A stretch of DNA of 64,000 nt from Oscillibacter valericigenes. GTDB lineage: Bacteria > Bacillota > Clostridia > Oscillospirales > Oscillospiraceae. Position numbers and translations under genes: made by a program. Positions 51,632 through 60,707 of this stretch are shown piece after piece; within the stretch, counting starts at the first letter, position 1; every line of letters begins with the position of its first letter. Location: assembly GCF_021531435.1 (NCBI RefSeq), contig NZ_JAFBIS010000002.1:62001-126000 (forward strand). Reading direction: 5' to 3'. The notes beneath the pieces are model-generated. The model saw only the letters and a list, made by a program, of their open reading frames with translations, was not told the DNA's origin and searched no databases.

Positions 51632-52663
51632 ATGGCTTATCATTTTGAAAACGTCAAGCTGGAAAAAGGCATGTACGGACGCAGCGACCGCAGCTTCAGC
51701 CAGACGCTGGAGGAGCTGGACCCCAGCGAGCATTACCGCGGCACGCCCCTGGAGGGCATGGACGCTTTCCAGCGCCAGCTCAAGCGCTTTGACATCAAGG
51801 TCAAGGGCATTGGCAGCGACTGCGTGGAGAAGTTTTTCCTCAACACGGAGTCTGCCGTGCTGTTCCCGGAATTCGTTTCCCGTGTGGTGCGCCAGGGTAT
51901 GGAGGAGGAGAGCATCCTGCCCGACATCACCGCCACCGTGACCCGCTTTGACGGCATGGACTACCGCTCCATCGCCGCCATCCCCACGGAGGAGCAGAAG
52001 ACCCTGAAGCGCGTGGAGGAGGGCGCGGAGATCCCCAAGACCCAGATCCGCACCCAGGAGAATCTGGTGCGCCTGCACAAGCGGGGCCGGATGCTGGTGG
52101 CCTCCTATGAGGCCATCCGCTTCCAGCGGCTGGACCTGTTCTCCGTGACATTGCGACAGATCGGCGCCTACATCGGCCGGATGCATCTGGAGGACGCCAT
52201 CAAGGTCCTCTGTGACGGAGACGGCAACAAGAACCCCGCCCAGGTGTTCAGCGTGGGCACCAAGCCTATCTCCGGCACCGCCGGCACCCTGAGCTATGAG
52301 GCGCTGGTAGACTTCTGGAGCCAGTTCGACCCCTATACCATGAACACCCTGCTGGTCAGCAGCGACATGATGCTGGCCATGCTGAAGCTCAGCGAGTTCC
52401 AGAATCCCCTGACGGGCCTGAATTTCCAGGGCACCGGTACCCTGACCACGCCTCTCGGCGCCAAGCTGCTGCGCACCAGCGCCCTGCCTGCCGGCACCCT
52501 GGTGGGCCTGGACAAGAACTACGCCCTGGAGCAGATCTGCGCCAGCGAGATCACGGTGGAGTACGACAAGCTCATCGACCGCCAGCTGGAGCGGGCGGCC
52601 ATCACCTCCATCTCCGGCTTTGCCAAGCTGTTCGGCGAGGCGTCCAAGGTGCTGAAGGTCTGA
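51632..52663 (+). CDS. Major capsid protein (XkdG-like)
   Basis: 343 residues, HK97-fold. The KFFLNTESAVLFPEFVSR start region, the TVTRFDGMDYRS segment and the late VGLDKNYALEQICASEI strand are typical of PBSX-like capsid proteins. ATG 51632 with AAGGAGG at 51617. It should form the icosahedral shell; no truncation is visible. Confidence 0.86.
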   Translation: MAYHFENVKLEKGMYGRSDRSFSQTLEELDPSEHYRGTPLEGMDAFQRQLKRFDIKVKGIGSDCVEKFFLNTESAVLFPEFVSRVVRQGMEEESILPDITATVTRFDGMDYRSIAAIPTEEQKTLKRVEEGAEIPKTQIRTQENLVRLHKRGRMLVASYEAIRFQRLDLFSVTLRQIGAYIGRMHLEDAIKVLCDGDGNKNPAQVFSVGTKPISGTAGTLSYEALVDFWSQFDPYTMNTLLVSSDMMLAMLKLSEFQNPLTGLNFQGTGTLTTPLGAKLLRTSALPAGTLVGLDKNYALEQICASEITVEYDKLIDRQLERAAITSISGFAKLFGEASKVLKV

Positions 52664-52730
52664 TGACCTGCTGAGAACGGTGGGGGCGGCACAGGCCGCC
52701 CCGCCGCGGAACAAGAGAGGGGGATGGAGG

Positions 52731-53093
52731 ATGCAGGAGAAGATCCTGACCCTGGCGCTGGCGGTATCCGGTGTCGGGGAGGAACAGCAGCCGCTGCTGG
52801 AGACGCTGTGCGTCGCGGCGGAGACCTACTGGAAGGGCCGCCTGCGGGACAGCGTGACGGCGGAGGACTGCATGGAGAGCTTTTGCTGCGCGGCGGCCTT
52901 CACCGCGGCGGCAGATCTGGCGGCGGGACAGGGCGGAGACGTGTCTTCCTTTACAGCCGGAGCGGTCACCGTCAAGGGCTGCGGCAGCGGGGAGCGCGCG
53001 GCAAGGGCAAACGCTTTGCGGGAGACGGCGGAGCGGCTGATGGAGTCTTATGCCGCCGTGGATGGTTTCTGCTTCAAAGGGGTGCGGGCATGA
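52731..53093 (+). CDS. Head-tail connector (XkdH-like)
   Basis: 120 residues, mostly helical, with a central CMESFCCAAAFTAAAD helix and GCGSGERAARANALRE. Position right after the capsid gene matches the adaptor that joins portal and neck. ATG 52731 with GGGGGATGGAGG upstream. ATGA overlap with the next gene. Confidence 0.72.
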   Translation: MQEKILTLALAVSGVGEEQQPLLETLCVAAETYWKGRLRDSVTAEDCMESFCCAAAFTAAADLAAGQGGDVSSFTAGAVTVKGCGSGERAARANALRETAERLMESYAAVDGFCFKGVRA

Positions 53094-53410
53094 CGGACTG
53101 GTTCCGGGAGATCTTATCCCGCTATGGGCAGGAGGTGACCGTCCGGACGGCGGATGGAGAAGTGCCCGCCCGGGCGTTCCTGCAGCCCGTGACGGCAAAA
53201 GAGGAGCAGGTGCCGGACGCTGTGACAGGTATTGGATGGATCGACGGGCGGCTGTGGCTCTACTTGGGAAAGATGCCCGTCGGACTGCTGGACCGGGTGC
53301 TGTGGAACGGAACGACGTTTCGGGTGCGGAGCAGCAGACCCTATTATATCGGGGAGACGCTGACGTACTGGTGGGCGTCCCTGGAGGCGGAGAGGGAGGC
53401 TGCGGTATGA
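53090..53410 (+). CDS. Neck/head-completion protein (XkdI-like)
   Basis: 106 residues, beta-rich (EVTVRTADGEVPARAFLQPV, WNGTTFRVRSSRPYYIGETL). Corresponds in place and size to the PBSX stopper or neck gene. Overlaps both neighbours by 4 bases. Confidence 0.68.
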   Translation: MTDWFREILSRYGQEVTVRTADGEVPARAFLQPVTAKEEQVPDAVTGIGWIDGRLWLYLGKMPVGLLDRVLWNGTTFRVRSSRPYYIGETLTYWWASLEAEREAAV

Positions 53411-53901
53411 AGGAACTGGCACAGGTGCGCCGGGCGGTGATCGACGCCCTGAACGCGGGCGGCGTGACGGCGATGGAGGCGTTTCCCGCGGACAGGGCAA
53501 AACGCTGGCCGGGGGCTGTGGCGGCTGTGGCCGTGGGCGCCGCCGAAGGGAAAATGTTGGGATTCTGCAACTACCTGGGCGAGATGTACGACCAGGAGGC
53601 CGGGACGGTGCGGGAGCTTTACGGCAAGCAGCTGGAGGGCGGCATCACCGTGGAGCTCCGGGCGGAGCGGGCGGCGGACTGCGAGGCGGGCTGCGAAGCG
53701 GCGGCGGACATCCTGCTGGGAAAGCTGCCGTCCGGCATCCGGCCCGGGGAGCTCAGCTGGGAAGCGCTGGCCTGGGAGAAAACCACCGGAATGTTTCTGC
53801 GGCGGGGCTCTCTGCGGTGCCAGGCGGTGTTTACCGCCCAGGCGGATGAGGAGGGGGAGACCTTCCTGGACTTTATTTTGAAGGGAGTCATAAAAGCTTG
53901 A
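53407..53901 (+). CDS. Tail-terminator-like protein (XkdJ-like)
   Basis: 164 residues. Position and size fit the tail-completion protein before the sheath gene. Composition is ordinary; contains a GAAEGKMLGFCNYLGEMYD segment of note but no familiar motif. ATGA overlap with the previous gene; stop overlaps the TTG of the sheath gene. Confidence 0.65.
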   Translation: MKELAQVRRAVIDALNAGGVTAMEAFPADRAKRWPGAVAAVAVGAAEGKMLGFCNYLGEMYDQEAGTVRELYGKQLEGGITVELRAERAADCEAGCEAAADILLGKLPSGIRPGELSWEALAWEKTTGMFLRRGSLRCQAVFTAQADEEGETFLDFILKGVIKA

Positions 53902-54959
53902 GCGAGACAAGACATGAGCGGCCGGGGGTCTACTCGGCCTATGACGCGGCGGCGGTGGTCTCCGCCGCCAAGGGAAGCAAGACCATCGGCGTAGCGGCGA
54001 AGGCCGTGAGAGGAACTGTTGGGGAAGTGGTGACCCTCACCGGTTATGCCGCCGGTGTGACGGCCTTCGGCGAGGATGCAGACCCCGGTATGAGTACACT
54101 GCTGCGGCTGCTGTTTTTGGGCGGCGCGGGCAAGGTGGTGGCTGTCCGGGTGGCGGATGAGGGCACCCTGGAGGACTACCAGGCGGCGTTTGACGCTCTG
54201 GCAAAGCAGGATGTGCAGGTGGTGCTGTGCGACAGCGCCGAACTGACGGTGCAGCAGGCGCTGCGGTCGGCGGTGGAGGCGGCTTCCGCCCAGCGCCGGG
54301 AGCGCATCGCCGTGGTGGGCGGCGACGGCGACACCGTGGCGGAGCTGGTGGAGCGGGCGGCTGGACTGAACAGCGAGCGCATGGTGCTGGTGGGGCCTGA
54401 CGCCCTGAACAGCAGCGGTGGCCGTCTCCCCGGTGTATTTGCCGCCGCAGCTGTGGCCGCGGCCATTGCCGCGGGGAAAGACCCCGCCGTGCCGCTGAAC
54501 GGCACCGAACTCTATGGCCTGGGCGGTCTGGTGGAGGAGTACGGCGACAACGACATTGACCTGCTGGTGCGGGGCGGCGTCACGCCGCTGGAGAGCGTGG
54601 GCGGCGTCATCTCCCCTGTGCGGGGCATCACCACCCGCACCACCACCGGCGGGGCGGCGGACGCCACCTGGCGGGAGCTGACTACCATCCTGGTAGTGGA
54701 CGACCTTATCCCCACCGTGCGGGCGGCGCTGCGCAGCAAGTTCAGCAGGGCCAAGAACAACGCCAGGAGCCGGGGGGCCATCCGCTCCCAGACGATCGTG
54801 GAGCTGGAGAAAAAGGTGGCGGCGGAGATCATCGACAGCTACGGCGAGGTGACGGTCACCGCCGACGCGGAAGACCCCACCGTCTGCCTGGTGGAGTTCA
54901 GCTTTGCCGTGGCCCACGGCCTGAACCAGATCTATCTGACGGTGCATATCACCGTCTGA
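53898..54959 (+). CDS. Contractile tail sheath protein (XkdK-like)
   Basis: 353 residues. The ERPGVYSAYDAAAV start, the central NLLVRGGVTPLESV-like block (DIDLLVRGGVTPLESVGGV) and the C-terminal RGAIRSQTIVELEKKVA region with LVEFSFAVAHGLNQIYLTVHI are the sheath hallmarks. TTG at 53898 is the start, coupled by overlap with the previous stop. Shows the particle has a contractile, myovirus-type tail. Confidence 0.9.
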   Translation: MSETRHERPGVYSAYDAAAVVSAAKGSKTIGVAAKAVRGTVGEVVTLTGYAAGVTAFGEDADPGMSTLLRLLFLGGAGKVVAVRVADEGTLEDYQAAFDALAKQDVQVVLCDSAELTVQQALRSAVEAASAQRRERIAVVGGDGDTVAELVERAAGLNSERMVLVGPDALNSSGGRLPGVFAAAAVAAAIAAGKDPAVPLNGTELYGLGGLVEEYGDNDIDLLVRGGVTPLESVGGVISPVRGITTRTTTGGAADATWRELTTILVVDDLIPTVRAALRSKFSRAKNNARSRGAIRSQTIVELEKKVAAEIIDSYGEVTVTADAEDPTVCLVEFSFAVAHGLNQIYLTVHITV

Positions 54960-54978
54960 CGCGTGAGAGGAGAACACG

Positions 54979-55368
54979 ATGGAAATGAAGGGATTTCCCA
55001 CCAGCGCCGACATCTATCTGGAGCTGGACGGTAAAAAGGTGGCCGTGGTCCAGGGCTACACGGCCAAGGCCAGCAAGAGCTCCAAAAATGTAGAGGCCTT
55101 CGGCGAGAGCGAGCCGGTGGCCACCATCGAGGGCCAGCGCAAGTATACCCTGGAGCTGACCCGGCTGTACGCCACCGACGACGCGGTTTCCGACGGCATC
55201 AACTTCTATGACCTGCGGGATTTCTCCCTGGTCATCTGCAAGCCGGACCGGAAGATCATTTACAGCGGCTGTGAGTGGAGCACCATTCAGGAGGAGGGCC
55301 AGCTCAACGCCATGGTGGCGGAAAAGATCACAGTGGTGGCCTCCAAACGCATCGAGACCACGGTATGA
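54979..55368 (+). CDS. Tail tube protein (XkdM-like)
   Basis: 129 residues, beta-barrel type with KGFPTSADIYLELDGKKVAV and LTRLYATDDAVSDGINFYDL. This is the inner tube of contractile tails. AGAGGAGAAC before the ATG at 54979. ATGA overlap with the following gene. Confidence 0.88.
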   Translation: MEMKGFPTSADIYLELDGKKVAVVQGYTAKASKSSKNVEAFGESEPVATIEGQRKYTLELTRLYATDDAVSDGINFYDLRDFSLVICKPDRKIIYSGCEWSTIQEEGQLNAMVAEKITVVASKRIETTV

Positions 55369-55664
55369 GGGATGTCGATGAGCTGCGGCCCCTGACGGCG
55401 GGGCGGCTGCTGACCCTGTGGCGGGAGCACCGGGAGGAGGAGCCGCTGGAACGGGCGCTGCTATGCAATGCCCGGGTGCTGGCGGAGAGCTGCTTTTACC
55501 GGGGAGAACCTGCGTTCGGAAGCAGCGAAGAAGTACAGGAGGAACTGACCGGGCGGCAGATGGAGTCCCTGCTGCGTGCGCTGGCGGAAGGCGGACAGCC
55601 CCGGCACGCCGGAGAGAATCCCTCCTTTGACCAGGGGCGGTTTCTGCGCCTGAGGGGGGAGTAA
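55365..55664 (+). CDS. Tail assembly chaperone-like protein (XkdN position)
   Basis: 99 residues, acidic, between the tube gene and the position of the tape measure, where PBSX has XkdN. No frameshift extension is evident. ATGA overlap with the tube gene. Confidence 0.62.
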   Translation: MRDVDELRPLTAGRLLTLWREHREEEPLERALLCNARVLAESCFYRGEPAFGSSEEVQEELTGRQMESLLRALAEGGQPRHAGENPSFDQGRFLRLRGE

Positions 55665-55666
55665 AC

Positions 55667-56194
55667 GTGGAGTACATTTTGGAGGAGCTGCTGCGGCAGA
55701 GAAGGGCCCTGGCGGCGCTGATGACCGGAGAAATGCCGGAGGAACAGGAGAGCGGCGGGACCGGGACGGGGAATGGCCCGGATACGGCTCTGCCCGGGAA
55801 GAACGGATGGACGGATACAGCCGCCGACCGGTATCGGGACGCGGTGTTTCGGGGCGGCGAAGCAGCGCCCGGTTGGACATTGCGAATGGCTTCGGAAGAG
55901 GATGGCACAGCCATCCTCTTCCGGGGAAGCAATCCGGATGAGCCGGGCGCGGCGATGTTTGAACAAGGAAAAACCGCCGGTGAAACTGCCCGGGAATGGA
56001 CCCGGGTGGCTTCTGAGACAGGAGAACTTCCCTGGGCTGCTAAAGTTTCCGCAGGTGCCGGGATAACAGAGACAGTATCCGAACGGATGGATGTACATTG
56101 GAATAGCGGGACGGCGGAGATGGACGCCAGGGCGCTGTCCAGAGCCGTCCAGCGGGACGCCCGGCGCTATGACGGGGGCTTCAACGCCCGCTGA
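55667..56194 (+). CDS. Small unrecognised protein in the tape-measure position
   Basis: 175 residues. In PBSX the tape measure (XkdO, often more than 1000 aa) occupies this slot; here there is only this short, Gly/Thr/Glu-rich, low-complexity protein. The C-terminus ([18 protein letters not shown]) is more conserved-looking than the rest. It may be a fusion left by an in-frame deletion or an unrelated small tail protein. Start 55667 is a GTG, 2 bases after the previous stop. Confidence 0.6.
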   Translation: MEYILEELLRQRRALAALMTGEMPEEQESGGTGTGNGPDTALPGKNGWTDTAADRYRDAVFRGGEAAPGWTLRMASEEDGTAILFRGSNPDEPGAAMFEQGKTAGETAREWTRVASETGELPWAAKVSAGAGITETVSERMDVHWNSGTAEMDARALSRAVQRDARRYDGGFNAR

Positions 56195-56208
56195 AAGGAG
56201 GAGAAGTC

Positions 56209-56793
56209 ATGCGGCTGACGCCGATGCGGTATAAGGATTACACCTGGCCCCACAATCCGGAGGTCTACACGGTGGAATACCAGCGCCGGATCGCGGCGCA
56301 TCAGGTGCCCTGCGGCGGAAGCGTGCTCCAGGACCTGGGGTGCAGCTACCGGGTGCTGCGGGGAGAGGGCGTCTTTGCGGGAGAAGGCGCCTATCAGCAG
56401 TTTCAGAAGCTGGCGGAGGTTTTCCGGGACAGCGGGCCGGGACTTCTGGTACACCCTGTCTGGCAGGCGGAGCGGGCCTGGTTCGTTTCCCTGACGGTGA
56501 AGGAGGAGCCGCTGCCGGATTACGTGCGGTACAGCTTCGCGTTCTGGGAGGACTGGAGCGGCTATGACGGCGGATTGACGGAGGTGGATGTGGGGAACAG
56601 CCAGACCTCCGGCGGCGGAACGGCCGGCAGCGCCGGAAGAGAATATTCCGCTGTTTATACCGTGAAGAAAGGAGATACCCTGTGGGGCATCGCGGGGCGT
56701 TACGGCGTACCGCTGACAACGCTGATCGCCGCCAATCCCCAGATCAAGAATCCCAACCTGATCTACCCGGGGGACAGGGTGAATATTCCATGA
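56209..56793 (+). CDS. LysM-containing tail protein (XkdP-like)
   Basis: 194 residues. N-terminal about 110 are tail-type; a LysM motif closes the protein ([41 protein letters not shown]). It joins the tube to the hub and contacts peptidoglycan. ATGA overlap with XkdQ. Confidence 0.85.
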   Translation: MRLTPMRYKDYTWPHNPEVYTVEYQRRIAAHQVPCGGSVLQDLGCSYRVLRGEGVFAGEGAYQQFQKLAEVFRDSGPGLLVHPVWQAERAWFVSLTVKEEPLPDYVRYSFAFWEDWSGYDGGLTEVDVGNSQTSGGGTAGSAGREYSAVYTVKKGDTLWGIAGRYGVPLTTLIAANPQIKNPNLIYPGDRVNIP

Positions 56794-57737
56794 CGGGAAG
56801 AATTTTTACCGCGGATCACCATGTATACGAGCTGCCGGCCCTGCTGAGCTGGAATGTGACCCATACGGGAACGGTGCCCTGCGACAGCTATACCGTCACC
56901 TTTGTATATCAAAAGGAGATGGCACCGGTTTTGAAAATGGCGGCGGGTTTTACTGCCTTTCAGGACGGTGTGACCATGCTGCGGGCCACGGTGGACGAGT
57001 ACGCGGTGGAGCTGGGAGCGGGTGGCATGACGGCTACTGTTTCCGGCCGGGGCTTTGCGGCCCGGCTGCTGGACAACGAATCCCGGCCTGTCACCTATCA
57101 GGACGCCACACTGGCGGAGATCATCCGGCGCCATGTGACGCCTTACGGCATCCAGTGCGGCGAGGCGGCGGATGTGCGGGCTGGCTCCGTATTCACTGTG
57201 GCCGCGGGCGTCAGCCAGTGGCGGGCGCTGGAGGATTTCTGCCTGATCTACGGCGGTTTTTCTCCCCGGTTTGCCAGAGACGGCAAGCTGCTGGCGGCAC
57301 CGGAGCGGGACAGCGGCAAGGTGCTGACCATCGGGGACGATGATCCGGTGCTGTCCTGCACCCTGCGGGAGGACCACTACGGCGTGCTGACGGAGGCGCT
57401 CATCATCGACAAGACCCGGAACCTGTCGTACAGCGTGAAAAATCCGGACATGATCGCCAAGGGCGGCCAGTGCCGCCGGGTCATTTATACGCCGGGGAAC
57501 CGCACCTGGGCGGCTATCCGCTACACGGGGGAGTATCAGATCAAAAAATCCCGCGAGGACGAAAAGACTGTGACGGTGACCCTGCCGGGGAATTTCCTGG
57601 CGTTTCCCGGAGACCGGGTGTCTCTGAACCTGGAGCGAATGGGGATCTCCGGCGATTTCCGTGTGGCGGAGGCGGAGAACACGTTTTCCGCCCGAAAAGG
57701 GGCGACAGCTGCTTTGACACTGAAGGAGCGTGGGTGA
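56790..57737 (+). CDS. Baseplate hub protein (XkdQ/gpD-like)
   Basis: 315 residues. Resembles the hub (gp27/gpD) of contractile tails, with [17 protein letters not shown] and [19 protein letters not shown] blocks. ATG 56790 overlaps the previous stop. Confidence 0.82.
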   Translation: MTGRIFTADHHVYELPALLSWNVTHTGTVPCDSYTVTFVYQKEMAPVLKMAAGFTAFQDGVTMLRATVDEYAVELGAGGMTATVSGRGFAARLLDNESRPVTYQDATLAEIIRRHVTPYGIQCGEAADVRAGSVFTVAAGVSQWRALEDFCLIYGGFSPRFARDGKLLAAPERDSGKVLTIGDDDPVLSCTLREDHYGVLTEALIIDKTRNLSYSVKNPDMIAKGGQCRRVIYTPGNRTWAAIRYTGEYQIKKSREDEKTVTVTLPGNFLAFPGDRVSLNLERMGISGDFRVAEAENTFSARKGATAALTLKERG

Positions 57738-57738
57738 T

Positions 57739-58152
57739 ATGTGGCTATCAAAACAGATGCGGCCCACTCCGCCCACGGCGGACGCGGACATGGGAATGAC
57801 CACCATCGGCGGTGAACAGACCGGCGTGGTGACCCGGGGCGAGGTCCGGGACCTGCCGGTGTATGGGCCGGGCGGCTATGTCTGGCTTCCGGAAAACGGA
57901 AAAGCGGTGCTGGTCATCAAAGGCGGACCCGGCGGCGAGGAGCAGTGCGTGGCCGGGATGCGGCAGAGGGAAGCACCCAAGGGAATGAAGCCGGGGGAAA
58001 TCTATCTTTACGGCCCGGAGGGAAACTCTGTTTACCTGAAAGCGGATGGGACAGTGGAACTGCGGGGAGGCCGGATAGACATTTGGGGCAGCCTGATGGT
58101 CAATGGGAAACCGTATAAGCCCTGTACCTGCGGAGAAGAAGGGAGCATCTGA
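57739..58152 (+). CDS. Baseplate spike-like protein (gpV/XkdR position)
   Basis: 137 residues with an OB-fold-like first part and a repeated beta segment (NSVYLKADGTVELRGGRIDIWG), ending in a PCTCGEEGSI tail with paired cysteines as in spike tips. The DUF2577 identity is not certain. ATG 57739 is preferred over GTG 57730, which is too close to the AAGGAG site. Confidence 0.72.
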   Translation: MWLSKQMRPTPPTADADMGMTTIGGEQTGVVTRGEVRDLPVYGPGGYVWLPENGKAVLVIKGGPGGEEQCVAGMRQREAPKGMKPGEIYLYGPEGNSVYLKADGTVELRGGRIDIWGSLMVNGKPYKPCTCGEEGSI

Positions 58153-58505
58153 TGGAACTGGAACTGCGGAACGGAGACTATGTTTCCGACGGAGCCGGCG
58201 GATTGAGACGCCTGGAAGGAGATCAGGCGCTGCTGCAGCGGGTGCTGTTCCGCCTGAAAGCGCACCGGGGGAGCTTCCCCTTCTGGGACGGCCTGGGGAG
58301 CCGCCTGTGGCAGCTTGGCTGCCTGCCTGCCCGGGAGCGGCAGGCGGCGGCAAAGCAATATGTGACGGAAGCACTGGCGGAAGAGACAGGCCTGCAGGTG
58401 GAGTCAACAGAATTGACGGAGCGTGGAGACGGCAGCGGGCTCCTGACGGTGGAGCTGACCTATCAGGAAGAGCCGCTGACGGTCACACTGGAAATAGGCG
58501 AATGA
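58152..58505 (+). CDS. DUF2634 baseplate wedge protein (XkdS/gp25-like)
   Basis: 117 residues. gp25-type core: DQALLQRVLFRLKAHRGSF, then FWDGLGSRLWQL. Overlaps the previous stop by one base and precedes the J gene. Confidence 0.87.
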   Translation: MELELRNGDYVSDGAGGLRRLEGDQALLQRVLFRLKAHRGSFPFWDGLGSRLWQLGCLPARERQAAAKQYVTEALAEETGLQVESTELTERGDGSGLLTVELTYQEEPLTVTLEIGE

Positions 58506-58518
58506 GAGGTGGCTCGCG

Positions 58519-59577
58519 GTGAGAAATATTGAAGAGATCTACCAGGAACTGCTGGCGTCCTTTTCCGAACGGGCTGGGTTTGCGCCGGAGGAGGGCTGCG
58601 ACCTGGCGGTGCGTCTGTGGGCCGCGGCAGCCCAGATCCAGGGATTGGAGTATCAGGCGGATTGGGTGCTGGACCAGAGCTTTCCCCAGACGGCCCGGGG
58701 AATCTATCTGGACCGCCACGGCATGATGCGGGGCATCTCCCGCACACCGGCCGCAAAAGCGGTGGGAACACTGCGGTTTTCCGCGGAGATGGTGCCGGCG
58801 GCGGATATGACGATCCCCGCGGGAACGGTGTGCATGACCGCCGGCGAGGTCCGCTTTCAGACCACACAGGCGGCGGTGCTTCAGGCGGGACAGCTGTCCG
58901 TCGATGCGCCGGCGGAAGCGCTGGAGGGAGGCAGCGGCGGCAATGTAACAGCCGGAACGGTGTGCATTCTGACCGCCTGCCCCACAGCCGTAACGACCTG
59001 CACGAACCCCACCGCCTTTTCCGGAGGCAGCGACGCGGAAACGGACGAGGCGTTCCGGGAGCGCATTCTGGAGAGCTACCGGCGGCTGCCTAACGGTGCC
59101 AATGCCGCATGGTATGAGCAGACTGCCATGAACTATCCCGGCACCGCGGCCGCCAGGGCAGTGGGGCGGGCCAGAGGTATCGGCACCGTGGACGTCTATG
59201 TAGCGGCGGAAAACGGCCTGCCTCCGGCGGAGCTGCTGGAAGGGCTGCAGGCGGTCCTGCAGGAAAAACGGGAGATCGCCGTGGATGTGCAGGTCAAGGC
59301 GCCTGCCGTGCGGACGGTGGATGTGCAGGTGGAGATCGCCCTGAAAAACGGCGCGGACTACGCTGATATGAAGCGGGCGGTGGAAGGGTGCGCCGCTCAG
59401 TTTTTCACTGGGCGTCTACTGGGCCAGCCGGTGCTGCTGGCGGAACTGGGCAGCCGGATCTACGCGCTGGAGGGCGTGGAGAACTATCACCTTCTGGCTC
59501 CCACGGAAGACCTGGCGGCGGACGATACCGTACTGCCGGTGTTGGGTACATTGACGGTGACGGAGATGGAGGCGTGA
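58519..59577 (+). CDS. Baseplate J-like protein (XkdT)
   Basis: 352 residues with the J-protein blocks GIYLDRHGMMRGISR, FSGGSDAETDEAFRERIL and GTVDVYVAAENGLPP. GTG 58519 start. Key assembly platform of contractile tails. Confidence 0.9.
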   Translation: MRNIEEIYQELLASFSERAGFAPEEGCDLAVRLWAAAAQIQGLEYQADWVLDQSFPQTARGIYLDRHGMMRGISRTPAAKAVGTLRFSAEMVPAADMTIPAGTVCMTAGEVRFQTTQAAVLQAGQLSVDAPAEALEGGSGGNVTAGTVCILTACPTAVTTCTNPTAFSGGSDAETDEAFRERILESYRRLPNGANAAWYEQTAMNYPGTAAARAVGRARGIGTVDVYVAAENGLPPAELLEGLQAVLQEKREIAVDVQVKAPAVRTVDVQVEIALKNGADYADMKRAVEGCAAQFFTGRLLGQPVLLAELGSRIYALEGVENYHLLAPTEDLAADDTVLPVLGTLTVTEMEA

Positions 59578-59578
59578 G

Positions 59579-60151
59579 ATGTACGAGGGATACCTGCGGA
59601 CGCTGCTGGAGCCTCTGGGCGTCTACGATCTGACGGCAGGGACGATCAACGGCGCGGAATTGTACGCGCTGGGCGGCAGCTTGGACGCGGTCAGCGAAAT
59701 GCTGGACACCGTGGAGCGGGAGAGCCTGACTGCTACGGCGGAGGATGAGGGCCTGCACCGCCGGGAGGCGCTGTTTGCCCGCCGGAGCGCGGCTGTCACG
59801 CCGGAGGCCCGGCGGGCCGCCATTGCCGCCCTGCTGCAGATCGACGGAGACAGCCTGACGCCCGCGGACATCAACAAGACCATGCGGGGATGCGGCATCA
59901 AAGCCCGGGCGGAGGAACTGGGAGACGGAAAGCTGCGGGTCGTTTTTCCGGAGGTGGCCGGGATACCGGAGGAGTTTGAGCAGATCCGGGATATGATCCT
60001 GGACATCCTGCCGTGCCATCTGGGGGTGGAGTTTTACTTCCGTTACCTGACATGGGAGGAGTGCCACAAGGTGGGATTTACCTGGCAGATGGTGGAGGAG
60101 GCGGAACATACCTGGGAGAGCTTTCAGGTGGCGATCCCGCCGGAAGAATAG
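59579..60151 (+). CDS. XkdU-like baseplate protein (DUF2313)
   Basis: 190 residues; the N-terminal LYALGGSLDAVSEMLDTVER and central ALLQIDGDSLTPADINKTM are typical of DUF2313. Normally followed by a tail-fibre gene (XkdV); here the cluster stops and a terminator comes 10 bases later. Confidence 0.86.
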   Translation: MYEGYLRTLLEPLGVYDLTAGTINGAELYALGGSLDAVSEMLDTVERESLTATAEDEGLHRREALFARRSAAVTPEARRAAIAALLQIDGDSLTPADINKTMRGCGIKARAEELGDGKLRVVFPEVAGIPEEFEQIRDMILDILPCHLGVEFYFRYLTWEECHKVGFTWQMVEEAEHTWESFQVAIPPEE

Positions 60152-60160
60152 AGGCAAACC

Positions 60161-60199
60161 AAAAGGAGTGAAAGAGGCGGAAGCCCTTTCACTCCTTTT
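60161..60199 (+). terminator. Terminator of the phage cluster
   Basis: AAGGAGTGAAAG with its complement around AGGCGGAAGCC, ending in TTTTG. Confidence 0.82.
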
Positions 60200-60224
60200 G
60201 ATTTGTATAGCTGGATGTGCGGTT

Positions 60225-60265
60225 TATAAAAGAACGTGGTCGCAAAGCGGACTTTGAGACCACGT
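60225..60265. repeat. First copy of a repeated tRNA-Leu terminator hairpin
   Basis: ACGTGGTCGCAAAG with CTTTGAGACCACGT (one mismatch), preceded by ATAAAAGA; related to 60387-60427 by the shared frame AAAAGAACGT...GCAAAGCGGACTTTG...ACGTG. Confidence 0.75.
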
Positions 60266-60386
60266 GTCAGATGGCTTCAATCCGGATATTTTCGTTTTCC
60301 AACCCAAATCGAAGCCCAGCGCAGCGGGTTCGATTTGGAAAGGAGGAGCAAGGGAGCGGGCGGATGACGTTCTTTTGTTCCAAGGG

Positions 60387-60427
60387 AATAAAAGAACGTC
60401 GGAGCAAAGCGGACTTTGCTCCGACGT
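60387..60427 (-). terminator. Terminator of tRNA-Leu
   Basis: On the minus strand ACGTCGGAGCAAAG, TCCG loop, complement, TCTTTTATT. It begins at the last base of the tRNA CCA. A diverged copy lies 160 bases further on. Confidence 0.82.
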
Positions 60428-60513
60428 GGTGCCGGTGGCGGGACTCGAACCCGCACGCCATCGCTGGCAATGGATTTTGAGTCCACCTCGTCTACCAATT
60501 CCAACACACCGGC
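60427..60513 (-). tRNA. tRNA-Leu(CAA)
   Basis: 87-base class II tRNA: acceptor GCCGGTG/CACCGGC, loop CTCAAAA (anticodon CAA), long variable arm, T-arm GGTTCGAGTCC, encoded CCA. Its 3' end faces the phage cluster. Confidence 0.95.
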
Positions 60514-60707
60514 GTTCAGCGTTTTTTTATTATACAGGAGATCCATGCAAAATTCAAGAGGGACTTTTGCATACTTCCTGTGCGTCCGAAAAAAATGAAC
60601 AGACCGTAAAAAACCGGGAAAATCGGAAGAAAGGCTACCCAAGGCAGGAGAAACGTGCTATCATATATAAGTTAAATTATGCGTATCGGCAGAAAGGGGA
60701 GAGGGAA

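Noticed and set aside
53619-55013. 464-codon minus-strand frame opposite the sheath gene
   Set aside because: Antisense to a confirmed structural gene, no ribosome site, low-information sequence.
47364-60151. Interpretation as a headless tailocin (R-type bacteriocin)
   Set aside because: Terminase, portal, protease and major capsid genes are all present with key motifs, so it is not tail-only.
60427-60513. tRNA-Leu as attachment site of the phage cluster
   Set aside because: The tRNA 3' end faces the cluster, but I find no second copy of its terminal 20 bases near 47.2 kb and no integrase in the cluster.
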